Origin: Bacillota bacterium
Lineage (GTDB): Bacteria; Bacillota; Sulfobacillia; DUSP01; JBFMCS01
Direction: 5' to 3'
Length of the DNA stretch: 64,000 bases
NCBI GenBank assembly: GCA_040754315.1
Contig: JBFMCS010000014.1
Coordinates: forward strand, 105,429-169,428
Shown in pieces: positions 1 to 11,814 of the stretch (positions are counted from its first letter, which is position 1; every line of letters begins with the position of its first letter). A model generated the notes under the pieces. The model made no database searches. It had not been told where the DNA came from and was given only the letters and a program-made list of their open reading frames with translations. The translations under genes and the position numbers were made by a program.

Positions 1-635
1 ATGCCAGCGACCGCCTCAACAATGCCGATGATCTTGCCTTCCTGCTCGAGAACCACACTCTGCTCTATGTGGATTTCAAGCATGCACTTGATGCTGTTCC
101 GGTCAAATACCTGGCTGTCGCGTGGACGGAGGCTGGCATGAGCGAGTGCCTCAAGGTAGCCTACAGAGTCCGAGTCCTTAAGGGCAAAAACCACCTCCCT
201 GTCTAGAAGGCCGGCCAGGGCCCGGCTTCCAACGAGCACCTGGCCGAACCTGGCGCCTTCTTCCTCGGCGAATACCGTCACGAGGTACGAGTGGTTGGGC
301 CTCAAGCCTTCCTCGCGGATCCGGCGAGCTGTCTCCAGGGCGGCCACCACACCAACCACACCATCGAATTGCCCTCCGCAGGGAACGGTGTCCAGGTGAG
401 AACCCGCCATGACAGCGGGCAGTGACGGGTCACTTCCCTCAAGCCGTGCAAACAGATTACCGAAACCATCACACCACACTGACAGGTCGGCCTTGTGCAT
501 CTCTTGTATCAGGTACTGCCTCGCTTTCTCATATTCCGGGGTAAATGTGAGGCGAGTAACCCCTTGACTGGGCGTCGCATTGAACGAGTTTATCTGAGAT
601 ATGTCACGTACAATGCGGTCATAGTCTACGGGCAT
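1..635 (-). CDS. N-carbamoyl-L-amino acid hydrolase / allantoate amidohydrolase family (M20), 3' end cut by window
   Basis: The minus-strand frame is open from an ATG at 635 to the window edge, giving the first ~211 residues. A GAGGAGG ribosome binding site lies 8 bases upstream. The metal-binding signatures of the M20 amidohydrolases are present in order: GSHLDTVPCGGQFDG (His and Asp ligands), then AEEEGARFG and HIEQS. This family removes the carbamoyl group from N-carbamoyl amino acids or opens allantoate. It sits 39 bases downstream of a hydantoinase gene, so the pair would convert cyclic ureides (hydantoins or dihydropyrimidines) to free amino acids. The exact substrate (hyuC, allC or beta-ureidopropionase type) cannot be decided from this fragment. 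Confidence 0.85.
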   Translation of the reverse strand, partial: MPVDYDRIVRDISQINSFNATPSQGVTRLTFTPEYEKARQYLIQEMHKADLSVWCDGFGNLFARLEGSDPSLPAVMAGSHLDTVPCGGQFDGVVGVVAALETARRIREEGLRPNHSYLVTVFAEEEGARFGQVLVGSRALAGLLDREVVFALKDSDSVGYLEALAHASLRPRDSQVFDRNSIKCMLEIHIEQSVVLEQEGKIIGIVEAVAG

Positions 636-674
636 AAGCACAACCTCCTCCCATATCTATGCCCCGTTGGCGAG

Positions 675-2087
675 TTAGCGGCAGTGTGAGCCCTCTATTT
701 TCCCATAGGCCGCTCCAAATGGCTCTCCCTTGAGGGGTTTCCCTTGTCCGGGCTCTCCAACGAATTTGCCATCATCCACGGAAAGCCGGCCGCGAAGGAA
801 TACCTTTTCCGCCCGTCCTTTTTGCTTCATGCCCTCGTAGGTGCAGTAGTCCCCTCCCTCGAGGCTTGTTTCAATACTCATCACGCCTTCCCACTTCGGG
901 TCAAGGATTACCAGGTCGGCGTCAGAGCCTACAGCGATGTCCCCCTTTTGAGGGAACAGCCCGTTGAACTTGGCAGGTGCGGTGGAGTAGAGGTCCACAA
1001 GCTTCTGGCGAGTGATCCTCCCGGCCTCAACCCCATAAGTCCAGAGCACTGCAAGGCGGTACTGGACACCCGGCGCGCCGTTGGGGATCTTGGTGAAGTT
1101 CTCCTTCCCCATATGTTTTTGTTCTTTCCAGTCAAAACCGCAATGATCGGACCCGATCACTTGCAGCCAGCCCCGGTCGAGGGCTTGCCATAGCGCCTCG
1201 TGATGCTCAGGCGAGCGCAGAGCGGGAGAGCAAACATATTTCGCACCTTCGAAATCAGGTCTCGCCAGGTTGTCGACACTCAGTGTGAGATAGTGTGGAC
1301 AGGTCTCCCCGTAAGCCCGGATCCCCCGGATATATGCATCCCTTATCGCCTCCATTGCCTCCCGGCAGGTGACGTGTACCACAAAAATGGGCGCTTCGGC
1401 CATCTTAGCTATCGCCATTGCGCGGGCCGTAGCTTCAGTCTCTACTGCGGGAGGCCGTGACACCGCATGGTACTTCGGCTCTAACTGGCCCGCGGCAACA
1501 CACTGTTTTTGGAGGACATCTATGACATCCCCGTTCTCCGCGTGGACCATGATGGTTAGGCCAGCGTTCTTAGATGCCTGGAGGGCCCTGAAAAGGGTCG
1601 CATCGTCCACCATAAACGGTGTTCCCTTGTACGCCATAAATAGCTTCAGGGTGGGTACGCCGTCTTCGGGTAGCCTGGGTATTTCTTCAAAGAGGGTCTC
1701 GTTAACATCCATGACCATGCCGTGGAAAGCGAAATCCACTACTGCCACGCCTTCGGCCTTTTCTTCGGAGTGCTTGCGGATCGCATCTCTGATGCTCATT
1801 CCGGCAGGCTGAGGAGCAAAATCCACAACTGTAGTGGTGCCTCCGACTATGGCTGCGGTGGTTGTCTCAAATCCACGAGTCCAGGTACCGCCAAAGGGCA
1901 GGCCAAAATGGCTGTGCTGGTCAATACCGCCCGGCAGAATGTAGCGGTCACTGGCATCAATGATCTCCTCGGCACGCCCCTCCAGGCTTTTTCCAATTGC
2001 AGCAATCTTTTCGCCTTCAATAAGTATGTCTGCTTTTTGCTCTCCCACGCTCGTTACGACAGTTCCGTTCTTGATGAGCAGGCTCAC
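675..2087 (-). CDS. Dihydropyrimidinase / D-hydantoinase
   Basis: This cyclic amidohydrolase opens the ring of dihydropyrimidines or 5-substituted hydantoins to N-carbamoyl products. The chosen GTG start gives 470 residues beginning VSLLIKNGTVVTS, the usual N-terminus of the family, with AAGGAG 12 bases upstream. An in-frame GTG at 2147 would add 20 residues that do not look family-like. Visible motifs are the metal-binding GGIDQHSHFG, the carbamylated-lysine region TLKLFMAYKG, the HAENGD histidine and GSDHCGF near residue 320. It is followed after 39 bases by the N-carbamoyl hydrolase gene, forming a two-step ureide pathway. A candidate sigma-54 promoter lies upstream, next to a sigma-54 activator gene. 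Hydantoin versus dihydropyrimidine preference is not readable here. Confidence 0.9.
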   Translation of the reverse strand: MSLLIKNGTVVTSVGEQKADILIEGEKIAAIGKSLEGRAEEIIDASDRYILPGGIDQHSHFGLPFGGTWTRGFETTTAAIVGGTTTVVDFAPQPAGMSIRDAIRKHSEEKAEGVAVVDFAFHGMVMDVNETLFEEIPRLPEDGVPTLKLFMAYKGTPFMVDDATLFRALQASKNAGLTIMVHAENGDVIDVLQKQCVAAGQLEPKYHAVSRPPAVETEATARAMAIAKMAEAPIFVVHVTCREAMEAIRDAYIRGIRAYGETCPHYLTLSVDNLARPDFEGAKYVCSPALRSPEHHEALWQALDRGWLQVIGSDHCGFDWKEQKHMGKENFTKIPNGAPGVQYRLAVLWTYGVEAGRITRQKLVDLYSTAPAKFNGLFPQKGDIAVGSDADLVILDPKWEGVMSIETSLEGGDYCTYEGMKQKGRAEKVFLRGRLSVDDGKFVGEPGQGKPLKGEPFGAAYGKIEGSHCR

Positions 2088-2240
2088 TGTCTGTGCACAC
2101 TCCTTCCAGATGGATTCTAGTTTCCGGCTAGAAGCGCTCAAATGCACGATCCTTCCTTTACGTCACCTCCACTGGCTGTAAAGATCTTGACCTGTGCTGG
2201 ATCAAGTCCTGGCCTTACGTCGTTTCTCTTCATGAAAATC

Positions 2241-2256
2241 TGCAAGAAACATACCA
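2241..2256 (-). promoter_or_regulatory. Candidate sigma-54 (-24/-12) promoter of the hydantoinase genes
   Basis: On the minus strand the sequence is TGGTATGTTTCTTGCA. It carries the invariant GG and GC exactly ten bases apart, as required for sigma-54 RNA polymerase, and TTGCA matches the -12 element well; the -24 element matches only at TGG. It lies about 150 bases before the preferred hydantoinase start and just beyond the terminator of the adjacent sigma-54 activator gene. The functional link is inferred from position. Confidence 0.55.
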
Positions 2257-2263
2257 GGAAAGG

Positions 2264-2297
2264 AACAACCGCAGGCAGTCTCTGGCCTGCGGTTGTT
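2264..2297 (-). terminator. Terminator after the sigma-54 activator gene
   Basis: A perfect 13-bp inverted repeat (AACAACCGCAGGC and its complement) with an 8-base loop lies about 80 bases past the stop of the regulator gene. On the minus strand it is followed by a pyrimidine-rich tract (CCTTTCC) rather than a pure T run. It would separate regulator transcripts from the hydantoinase promoter just downstream. Confidence 0.6.
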
Positions 2298-2378
2298 TAG
2301 AAGAGCATGCACCGAGGGCGATGCTGCCAGGCATCGCATATGGCTACAAGGCATCACCCGGTAGAATGAGGGCGCGTT

Positions 2379-4142
2379 CTAGGGTGACATGCCGTAACGT
2401 CGGAGCTTTCGTACCACGGTGGACTGGTTAATTCCCAGCAAAGCGCTTGCGGACCTCGTGGAATGCCCCGCCTCCATCGCTTTTTTCAGGAGCTGTCTTT
2501 CCACAATCTCAATAGCCTCCCTTAAAGGGACCACCTGTTTTACACTAATAGCAGGTGTATCGGAGTCACCGTGCAGCATCTGGTTGACTTGAGAGGCTGT
2601 TACAAGGTTGGTGTCAGACATCACAACCAGCCGTTCGACCAGGTTCTCGAGCTCCCGGATATTGCCCGGCCACTGGTGTGCTTTTAGCAGCTTTCGCGCG
2701 TCTTCGGACAGCGTGACGGAACGGTTAAGGCGGCTGTTGAAGCGCTCCAGGAAGGTTCGCACTAGTCCCGGCATCTCATCAAGCCTCTCCCTCAATGGCG
2801 GGATATCAAGGCGGAGAACGTTAAGCCTGTAAAAGAGGTCTTTCCGGAAGGCGTTCTCCTCAACGAGTCTTCTGAGATCCTGGTTGGTGGATGCAATTAT
2901 CCTCACATTTGCTTTCAACGGCAGTCTACCGCCTACCGGGATGAACTCTCTGTCTTGCAGGATGTGGAGCAACTTGACCTGCACAAAAGGAGGTATCTCG
3001 GCAATCTCGTCAAGAAGAAGCGTACCCCCTTCCGCCCTTTGAATGAGCCCTTCTTTCCGAACTGAGGCTCCTGTAAACGCCCCTCTTTCGTACCCGAAGA
3101 GCTCTGATTCAAAGAGGGTCTCCGGGATCGCCGCGCAGTTTATCTTGATAAAAGGCGCCCTGGCCCTTGTACTCTTTTGGTGGATTTCCCGTGCTGCTAC
3201 TTCCTTGCCCGTGCCGGATTCGCCGGTAATCAGAACCGTCGAATCCACAGCGGCCGCTCTGTCAATTGCCTTCTGCCACGATGCCTTTCCAAGGCAACTG
3301 GGGAGGTGCTGCCTTTCGAACGCTTCAAACCTGTAGTTATCCAGCAGCACCTGAGCCTCCGCGATCCTGCGCCGGAGCTGCTCAGGACTGCTGATGTCCC
3401 TCGAGAAGTTCACAACCCGGCTGATACGCCCTGCCGCATCCCAGACTGGAATTCCGGTGACAACCAGGAGATGATTGCTCTTAGTTCTCTGGACCAGTGT
3501 TCTGGGTGAGCCCGTGTCAAGTACGGCCAGTGTTACCGACCTGCTGAGCACGCGGTTATCTACGAGATCTTTCACATTCCGCCCAATGAAATCTTGCTTA
3601 GGAACACCGAAGAGTTCCTCCATCCTTGATGTGGCTCGCACTCCTGTTCCGTGCCCGTCTGTCACCGTGACCAGATCATAGGACAGGGCGAGTATCTCTT
3701 CCATTGCCTCGCACATACCTTCCGCAAAAGATAGCGGTGTAGTCTTGCTGGCGCCGAGCACCTCGATAATGGCACAGGTCTCGCGCTTACCTTCCGCGAA
3801 GGTGATTCTGAGCCGATGACCGCGGACTGTGGTATAAAAACAGCCTTTCCCAGGGCGCTCGAGCGAGCCCTGGCGGCTAAAATCGGGGAAGAGGCTGTGA
3901 AGGGTCTCGCCCAGGGGCGCCCGCCCTGTTTCATGAAGCAGGGCTTTGGCCGCAGGATTAGCCTGAGTAATGGTATTTCCGGAATCTACAAATATCGCGG
4001 GAAATGTGGGATGATTCCATACGACCTTTATCAAGTCCATGATGACCATAGAGCTGACAGGCGAAAGACTCGTTATGGATGCCGTTATCGCGGCATAAAT
4101 CTGCCGGACAGGGTCTATATCCGGTATTACCATTTCGATCAC
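2379..4142 (-). CDS. Sigma-54-dependent transcriptional activator with PAS domain (NtrC class)
   Basis: The 587-residue protein activates sigma-54 RNA polymerase by ATP hydrolysis. The N-terminal ~280 residues contain PAS-type sensing sequence (around residues 40-100 and again near 150-260, including [15 protein letters not shown]). The AAA+ domain has Walker [12 protein letters not shown], the sigma-54 contact loop GAFTGA and Walker [12 protein letters not shown]. The C-terminus is a Fis-type helix-turn-helix ([19 protein letters not shown]). No receiver domain is seen, so it probably responds to a ligand through PAS rather than a kinase. Start is GTG with GGAGG 9 bases upstream. It points at the hydantoinase genes and is their likely regulator (inference). 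Its ligand is unknown. Confidence 0.92.
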   Translation of the reverse strand: MIEMVIPDIDPVRQIYAAITASITSLSPVSSMVIMDLIKVVWNHPTFPAIFVDSGNTITQANPAAKALLHETGRAPLGETLHSLFPDFSRQGSLERPGKGCFYTTVRGHRLRITFAEGKRETCAIIEVLGASKTTPLSFAEGMCEAMEEILALSYDLVTVTDGHGTGVRATSRMEELFGVPKQDFIGRNVKDLVDNRVLSRSVTLAVLDTGSPRTLVQRTKSNHLLVVTGIPVWDAAGRISRVVNFSRDISSPEQLRRRIAEAQVLLDNYRFEAFERQHLPSCLGKASWQKAIDRAAAVDSTVLITGESGTGKEVAAREIHQKSTRARAPFIKINCAAIPETLFESELFGYERGAFTGASVRKEGLIQRAEGGTLLLDEIAEIPPFVQVKLLHILQDREFIPVGGRLPLKANVRIIASTNQDLRRLVEENAFRKDLFYRLNVLRLDIPPLRERLDEMPGLVRTFLERFNSRLNRSVTLSEDARKLLKAHQWPGNIRELENLVERLVVMSDTNLVTASQVNQMLHGDSDTPAISVKQVVPLREAIEIVERQLLKKAMEAGHSTRSASALLGINQSTVVRKLRRYGMSP

Positions 4143-4557
4143 TCTCTTCCTCCAGAGTACCCTTGCCTCGAACGTGGCAAGCGTGCTAGGCGGTGGGAAA
4201 AGGAAGAAAGCATCAGGCTAGCTACGTATACTTCTACGAGTACTATGAAACCGAAGCCTTAATCTGGCTTGCCTGTATTGACGCAGGGGGTCTTGACAGG
4301 TTCGATTCCGCCATCTACAGGGACCGGCACGAGAAGATGAGAGGGAGCGTGCTTCGCTTGTGTAAGACGGCAAAGTGACGCCGGGCTGGACTACCGAAAG
4401 AGCCATGTCGATTTCCACACCTCTAGCCCACGGAGTGGAAACTCACTCGGTCCCCATTCTTACCGCATCGGCAGGTGGTATCAATAGTATCACTGGACGA
4501 TTGTCACATTTGAGTGGGTCGCACGATGGAGGCCCCTTCCTGATTTGGGGCTTATTT
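4143..4557. other. Intergenic region, no recognised gene
   Basis: About 415 bases lie between the sigma-54 activator start and tRNA-Thr. Short open frames exist on both strands, the best being 61 codons at 4193-4378 on the plus strand, but none shows a known motif or a convincing ribosome binding site. A GGCCCC/GGGGC hairpin followed by TTATTTT on the plus strand at about 4531-4558 resembles a terminator, hinting at a lost plus-strand gene. Confidence 0.4.
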
Positions 4558-4632
4558 TGGAGCCGATGAAGGGATTTGAACCCTTGGCCTGCTGATTACG
4601 AATCAGCTGCTCTGCCACTGAGCTACATCGGC
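4558..4632 (-). tRNA. tRNA-Thr (CGT)
   Basis: The minus strand folds as a cloverleaf with acceptor GCCGATG/CATCGGC, D-loop GCTCAGTGGCAGAGC, anticodon loop TTCGTAA (anticodon CGT, reading ACG threonine codons), T-loop GGGTTCAAATCCC and an encoded CCA end. It is downstream of tRNA-Gly and probably co-transcribed with it. Confidence 0.95.
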
Positions 4633-4675
4633 CCATATGTGCAAAAGGCGTCCGCAGACGCCGGTTTAGTAAATA

Positions 4676-4750
4676 TGGAGCGAGAGACGGGATTCGAACC
4701 CGCGACCCTCGGCTTGGGAAGCCGATATTCTACCGCTGAACTACTCTCGC
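4676..4750 (-). tRNA. tRNA-Gly (CCC)
   Basis: The acceptor stem is GCGAGAG/CTCTCGC with an encoded CCA. The anticodon stem TCGGC/GCCGA encloses TTCCCAA, giving anticodon CCC. The T arm contains the standard GGTTCGAATCC. It is the promoter-proximal gene of a two-tRNA unit with tRNA-Thr. Confidence 0.95.
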
Positions 4751-4760
4751 TCGTGCCATT

Positions 4761-4789
4761 ATTCTAACCCGTTCTGCAGGGGAATGCAA
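4761..4789 (-). promoter_or_regulatory. Promoter of the tRNA-Gly/tRNA-Thr unit
   Basis: On the minus strand TTGCAT and TAGAAT are separated by exactly 17 bases and end 11 bases before the tRNA-Gly 5' end. The spacing and position fit a housekeeping sigma-A promoter for a stable RNA. Confidence 0.65.
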
Positions 4790-4846
4790 GAGCAACCCCA
4801 AAAACGGGGAGCATCCTCACACACTGCTTCCTCTTGTGGGCAGCCC

Positions 4847-4875
4847 TTGTTGTGCGCTTGCCCATCTGCTAAACT
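4847..4875 (+). promoter_or_regulatory. Possible sigma-A promoter of the HutP-family gene
   Basis: TTGTTG and TAAACT are 17 bases apart, 27 bases before the ATG of the HutP-family gene. Both hexamers deviate from consensus, so the call is tentative. Confidence 0.35.
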
Positions 4876-4902
4876 TCTCTTACAGGAAGGAGCTGGGCGA
4901 GC

Positions 4903-8014
<3,112 letters not shown>

Positions 8015-8038
8015 TTCAGAATGGTCCCCCTGTCGATG

Positions 8039-9382
8039 TCAGCCGCCGTCGGGCCTACGCCTTTCCAGGTCCATGAACCGGCCGCTCTCTTTGAGAAACA
8101 CAAGCTCCACCGTCTCCGTGGGACCGTTCCTTTGTTTAGCCACGATGATTTCCGCAACGTTTCCCTTGTCGCTGTCTCTGTTGTAGTATGAGTCCCGGTA
8201 GATAAAGGCAACCACATCGGCATCCTGTTCAATAGCCCCAGACTCCCTGAGGTCAGAAAGGAGGGGCCGCTTGTCATTCCTGGCTTCAACCGCCCTGGAG
8301 AGCTGGGACGCCGCCACCACAGGTACTCTCAGCTCTCGTGCCATTGACTTAAGTGACCTTGATATCTCGGAGATCTCCTGCTGCCTGCTCTCCGATCTGC
8401 CCCGCACATGCATGAGCTGGAGATAGTCCACGACTACCAGCCCGAGGTTGCATTCCGCCTTGAGCCGGCGAGACTTGGCCCGCACCTCCATCACCGATTG
8501 GGCAGGGGTATCATCTATGAATATGGGGGCTTCGCTCAACTGCCCCAAGGCGGTGGACAACTTGGGCCAGTCGGAATCAGCCAGGAAGCCCGTGCGCAGG
8601 CGATGGCCATCTACCCCAGCCTCCAGGCATAGAAGCCGTTGAACCAACTGCTCCTTAGCCATTTCCAGGCTGAAGAGGGCCACAGCAATCTTGTGGTGCA
8701 CTGCAGCGTTTCTAGCCATATTCAGGCAGAACATGGTCTTGCCCATGGAGGGCCTCGCCGCAATGACTATGAGGTCGGAGGGCTGGAGCCCGGAGGTTAG
8801 GCGGTCAAAGTCTAAAAAACCGGTAGGCACCCCAGTTACCCCGCCCTTGTGGGCGTAGAGATACTCTATGCGCTCAAAGGTTTCTTCCAAGATGTCCCTG
8901 ATGCTCACGTACCCCTGGTACTCCCTGCGCTGTGACACCTGGAATATGAGCTGCTCGGCCTCGTCTAGGATGACCTCGACTTCTTCCTTGCCAGCGTACC
9001 CCTTGGCGACGATCTCCGTTGCGGCCCTTATGAGGTTGCGCAAGACCGCCTTTTCTTCCACTATCCGCGCGTAGTACTCCACATTGGCCGCGGTAGGTAC
9101 AATCGTTGTAAGGCTTGTGATATAGGACAGCCCGCCACTAGGCTCCAGCAAGCCAACCTGCCTCAGCCGGTCGCTTACCGTCACCAGGTCAACGGCCTCT
9201 CCCTTTTCGTTAAGGTAGAGAATGGCCTCGAAGACGTAGCGGTGTGCCTCCCGGTAGAAGTCGTCTGGCCTGAGGAGCTCCATAGCCCTGAGTATGGCAT
9301 CGTCCTCAATGAGCATGGAACCCAGTACAGACTGCTCGGCTTCAAGATTCTGTGGGGGCATCCTTTCCAGCGTAGCCGCCAT
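8039..9382 (-). CDS. dnaB: Replicative DNA helicase DnaB
   Basis: The 447-residue hexameric 5'-3' helicase of the replication fork (DnaC in Bacillus nomenclature). The N-terminal primase-interaction domain begins MPPQNLEAEQSVLGSML. The RecA-like domain has Walker A AARPSMGKTMF, Walker B LVVVDYLQLM and the late motifs SDLRESGAIEQDADVV and AKQRNGPT. The usual length shows that no intein is present. Its ATG directly follows the stop of the upstream Lon gene, suggesting translational coupling. Confidence 0.97.
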   Translation of the reverse strand: MAATLERMPPQNLEAEQSVLGSMLIEDDAILRAMELLRPDDFYREAHRYVFEAILYLNEKGEAVDLVTVSDRLRQVGLLEPSGGLSYITSLTTIVPTAANVEYYARIVEEKAVLRNLIRAATEIVAKGYAGKEEVEVILDEAEQLIFQVSQRREYQGYVSIRDILEETFERIEYLYAHKGGVTGVPTGFLDFDRLTSGLQPSDLIVIAARPSMGKTMFCLNMARNAAVHHKIAVALFSLEMAKEQLVQRLLCLEAGVDGHRLRTGFLADSDWPKLSTALGQLSEAPIFIDDTPAQSVMEVRAKSRRLKAECNLGLVVVDYLQLMHVRGRSESRQQEISEISRSLKSMARELRVPVVAASQLSRAVEARNDKRPLLSDLRESGAIEQDADVVAFIYRDSYYNRDSDKGNVAEIIVAKQRNGPTETVELVFLKESGRFMDLERRRPDGG

Positions 9383-11353
9383 CTATATCACCTTCTGGGC
9401 TAGCGTGTCCTCCAAGACCTCCTTCGCGGTCTCGACCGGCACTATCTCAATACCCTTAAGACCTGCTGGCACATCTTTGAGGTTCTGTGAAGGCAGGAGC
9501 ACCTTGGTGAGCCCGGCAAGTCTTGCCCCGTAGATCTTCTCAAGGACTCCTCCTACAGCCTTCACCTTGCCCTGGATAGAGATTTCCCCCGTAAGGCCTA
9601 CATCCTGCCTCACCGGGATCCCCTTTATGGCAGATATCACAGCGACCAGCACCGCAACGCCTGCCGACGGACCGTCAATTCGTCCCCCTCCAACCACGTT
9701 CACGTGGATATCGAAGGAGGCAATATCCACCCCGGTCAGGCTACGGATGACTGAAGCAGCGTTAAAGACCGAGTCCTTGGCCATGCTGCCCGCAGTCTCG
9801 TTGAATCTCAGCGTCCCCTTGCCTTCCTGCCTGGCCGGGAACGCCACTGCCTCGATCTCCAGCACCGACCCCATGTAACCCGATACAGCCAGTCCGAAGG
9901 CCTTTCCCACCTCGCCGCCAGCGTGAGCCTTGGGATACGTGGTAGGAGAAAAGCGCCCTGACTGCAGCACGTCAAAGACGTGTTCTTTGAGAACGGTAAC
10001 CTCAGGGAGAGGAGCGTTCCGGCCCTTCTTTGTGGTTCTCTTGTCAGCCTCACCGGATTTCGTCTTCTGGTACAGTGCCACGCTGTAGCCGTCAGCCAGG
10101 ATGCCTATGGCCTTCCTGCCCTCCATGGTGTACTCGGAGATGATCTCTGGTATCTCCGGGGCAAGGTCCGCCGCGAGCTTGCCAGCCGCGTCCAGCACTA
10201 TTCGCTGGATGTCCAGGGGGCTGAGGGGCTCGAAGAACACCTCCGCGCAACGAGAACGGAGTGCCGGGCTCACCTCTGAGGGGTCCCGGGTAGTGGCGCC
10301 GATGAGCACGAAATCAGCGGGAGCACCCTCCTCAAAGAGCTTTCTTATGTACCGGGGAACCCTGGAATCATGTGGATCGTAGTATGAGGAGTCGAAGGTG
10401 ACCTTCTTATCCTCCAGGACCTTCAGCAGCTTATTCTGGAGCATCGGGTCCAGCTCGGCTATCTCATCGATGAAGAGTACCCCGCCATGCGCTTCGGTGA
10501 CTAGGCCGGTCTTGGGTTCCGGAACCCCGCCCTCGGCCAGCTCTCGCCTGGCACCCTGGTAAATGGGGTCATGAACCGAACCCAGGAGCGGGTTGGTGGC
10601 CTCCCTCGGGTCCCACCTGAGGGTAGCTCCATCAACCTCAACAAAGGGTGTGCCCTTTCCAAACGGGCTCTGGGGAAGACGCTTCGCCTCCTGCAGGGCC
10701 AGCCGCGCCACGGTGGTCTTGCCCACACCCGGAGGCCCGTAGAGGATGACGTGCTGAGGGTAGGGAGAGGCGAGCTTGGTAAGAAGCGCGCGTATTGCCC
10801 GGTCCTGCCCCACAACTTCCGAGAGGCTGGACGGCCTGAGGACCTCGATGGCGCTCTTGGAAAGCCGGGTCCGGTTGAGCTTCTCGAGTATGGCCAGCTT
10901 CTTCAGCGTCTGGGCGCTTTCGGGCCCAGCATCCTCATGTACCACCTGATTCCGGATCTCCCTCATGTACTCGTCGTGTCTCTTCTGCATCCTCTCATTT
11001 ATCTTTTTCTCTATTGTGTCCTCAACAGTCCTCCGGGCGATGAGATCCGCGATCTCCTCCTCGATCTCGTTGAGGATACGAGGAACATCACCCTTGCTTG
11101 GGGGCCCGTCAAGGGTTGGGTCTTCATACACGATCTTTTGCAGGGCTAGGATCTGCTCCTCAAGAGAATCAGACCTCATACCCTTCAGGGCCTCCAACTT
11201 GCCAGCCTTCAGGACTAGCTTATCCGCCCCGTAGATGCTTGACAGCATGGAAAACAGGGCAGATACCTGCCTCCGGCACATATCATTGGAGCTGATCCGC
11301 TTATTCAGGTACTCGGGCTGTTCTTCCGCCAGCTTCTCCATCAGGCTCTTCAA
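9383..11353 (-). CDS. lonC: Lon-family ATP-dependent protease, spore-former LonC type
   Basis: The 656-residue protein has an AAA+ domain (Walker A YGPPGVGKTTVARLA, Walker B GVLFIDEIAELD) followed by a Lon protease domain. The latter has the Ser-Lys dyad regions GPSAGVAVLVAV (serine) and LTGEISIQGKVKAVGG (lysine). The N-terminal ~170 residues are charged and unlike the substrate domain of LonA. Position between rplI and dnaB and this layout fit the LonC proteins of endospore formers. TTG start with AAGGAG upstream, overlapping the rplI stop by 4 bases. Natural substrates are unknown. Confidence 0.85.
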   Translation of the reverse strand: MKSLMEKLAEEQPEYLNKRISSNDMCRRQVSALFSMLSSIYGADKLVLKAGKLEALKGMRSDSLEEQILALQKIVYEDPTLDGPPSKGDVPRILNEIEEEIADLIARRTVEDTIEKKINERMQKRHDEYMREIRNQVVHEDAGPESAQTLKKLAILEKLNRTRLSKSAIEVLRPSSLSEVVGQDRAIRALLTKLASPYPQHVILYGPPGVGKTTVARLALQEAKRLPQSPFGKGTPFVEVDGATLRWDPREATNPLLGSVHDPIYQGARRELAEGGVPEPKTGLVTEAHGGVLFIDEIAELDPMLQNKLLKVLEDKKVTFDSSYYDPHDSRVPRYIRKLFEEGAPADFVLIGATTRDPSEVSPALRSRCAEVFFEPLSPLDIQRIVLDAAGKLAADLAPEIPEIISEYTMEGRKAIGILADGYSVALYQKTKSGEADKRTTKKGRNAPLPEVTVLKEHVFDVLQSGRFSPTTYPKAHAGGEVGKAFGLAVSGYMGSVLEIEAVAFPARQEGKGTLRFNETAGSMAKDSVFNAASVIRSLTGVDIASFDIHVNVVGGGRIDGPSAGVAVLVAVISAIKGIPVRQDVGLTGEISIQGKVKAVGGVLEKIYGARLAGLTKVLLPSQNLKDVPAGLKGIEIVPVETAKEVLEDTLAQKVI

Positions 11354-11814
11354 CGGGCGTCGTCTCCTTCATCCCCAACGATCTTTACTTTCAGGTTAGC
11401 CGTAACCTCAGGGTGCAGCCTCACAGTGACAGTAAAGGCACCAAGGGATTTGAGGTTCTCCTCCAGGTGGATCTTCCTCCGGTCAATTTGCAGGCCCAGT
11501 TGATTTGAAACGGCCTCTGAGAGGTCCTTGCTGGTAACGGAGCCGAACAAGCGCCCGCCCGCACCGGCCTTGGCTGCCACCTTGATCCCCCCCTGGGAGA
11601 GTCTCTCTGCCAGCGTCCTGGCTTGAGCCAGCTCCCTGGACGCCTTCTTCTGGTCCCGGCTAGCCCGGGCGTCCCACTCTTTCAGGGCTGCCTGTGTGGC
11701 TTCTACGACAAGCCCCTTGGGCAGAAGATAGTTCCTAGCGTAACCCGGGGAGACCACCACGCTATCGCCCTTCTTCCCTAGGCTGGGAACATCTTGCAGC
11801 AGAATGACCTTCAT
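11350..11814 (-). CDS. rplI: 50S ribosomal protein L9
   Basis: The 154-residue protein starts with the L9 signature MKVILLQDVPSLGKKGDSV and GYARNYLLPKGLV, has the long charged connecting helix at about residues 40-75 and a C-terminal rRNA-binding domain. GGGAGGT precedes the ATG. It overlaps the neighbouring genes by 4 bases on each side, as expected within one operon. Confidence 0.97.
   Translation of the reverse strand: MKVILLQDVPSLGKKGDSVVVSPGYARNYLLPKGLVVEATQAALKEWDARASRDQKKASRELAQARTLAERLSQGGIKVAAKAGAGGRLFGSVTSKDLSEAVSNQLGLQIDRRKIHLEENLKSLGAFTVTVRLHPEVTANLKVKIVGDEGDDAR

Noticed and set aside
1369..1812. Plus-strand frames across the hydantoinase region
   Set aside because: They are antisense shadows of a clear minus-strand gene, without motifs.
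4193..4378. 61-codon plus-strand frame before tRNA-Thr
   Set aside because: No family resemblance and no good ribosome binding site; left as part of an empty intergenic region.
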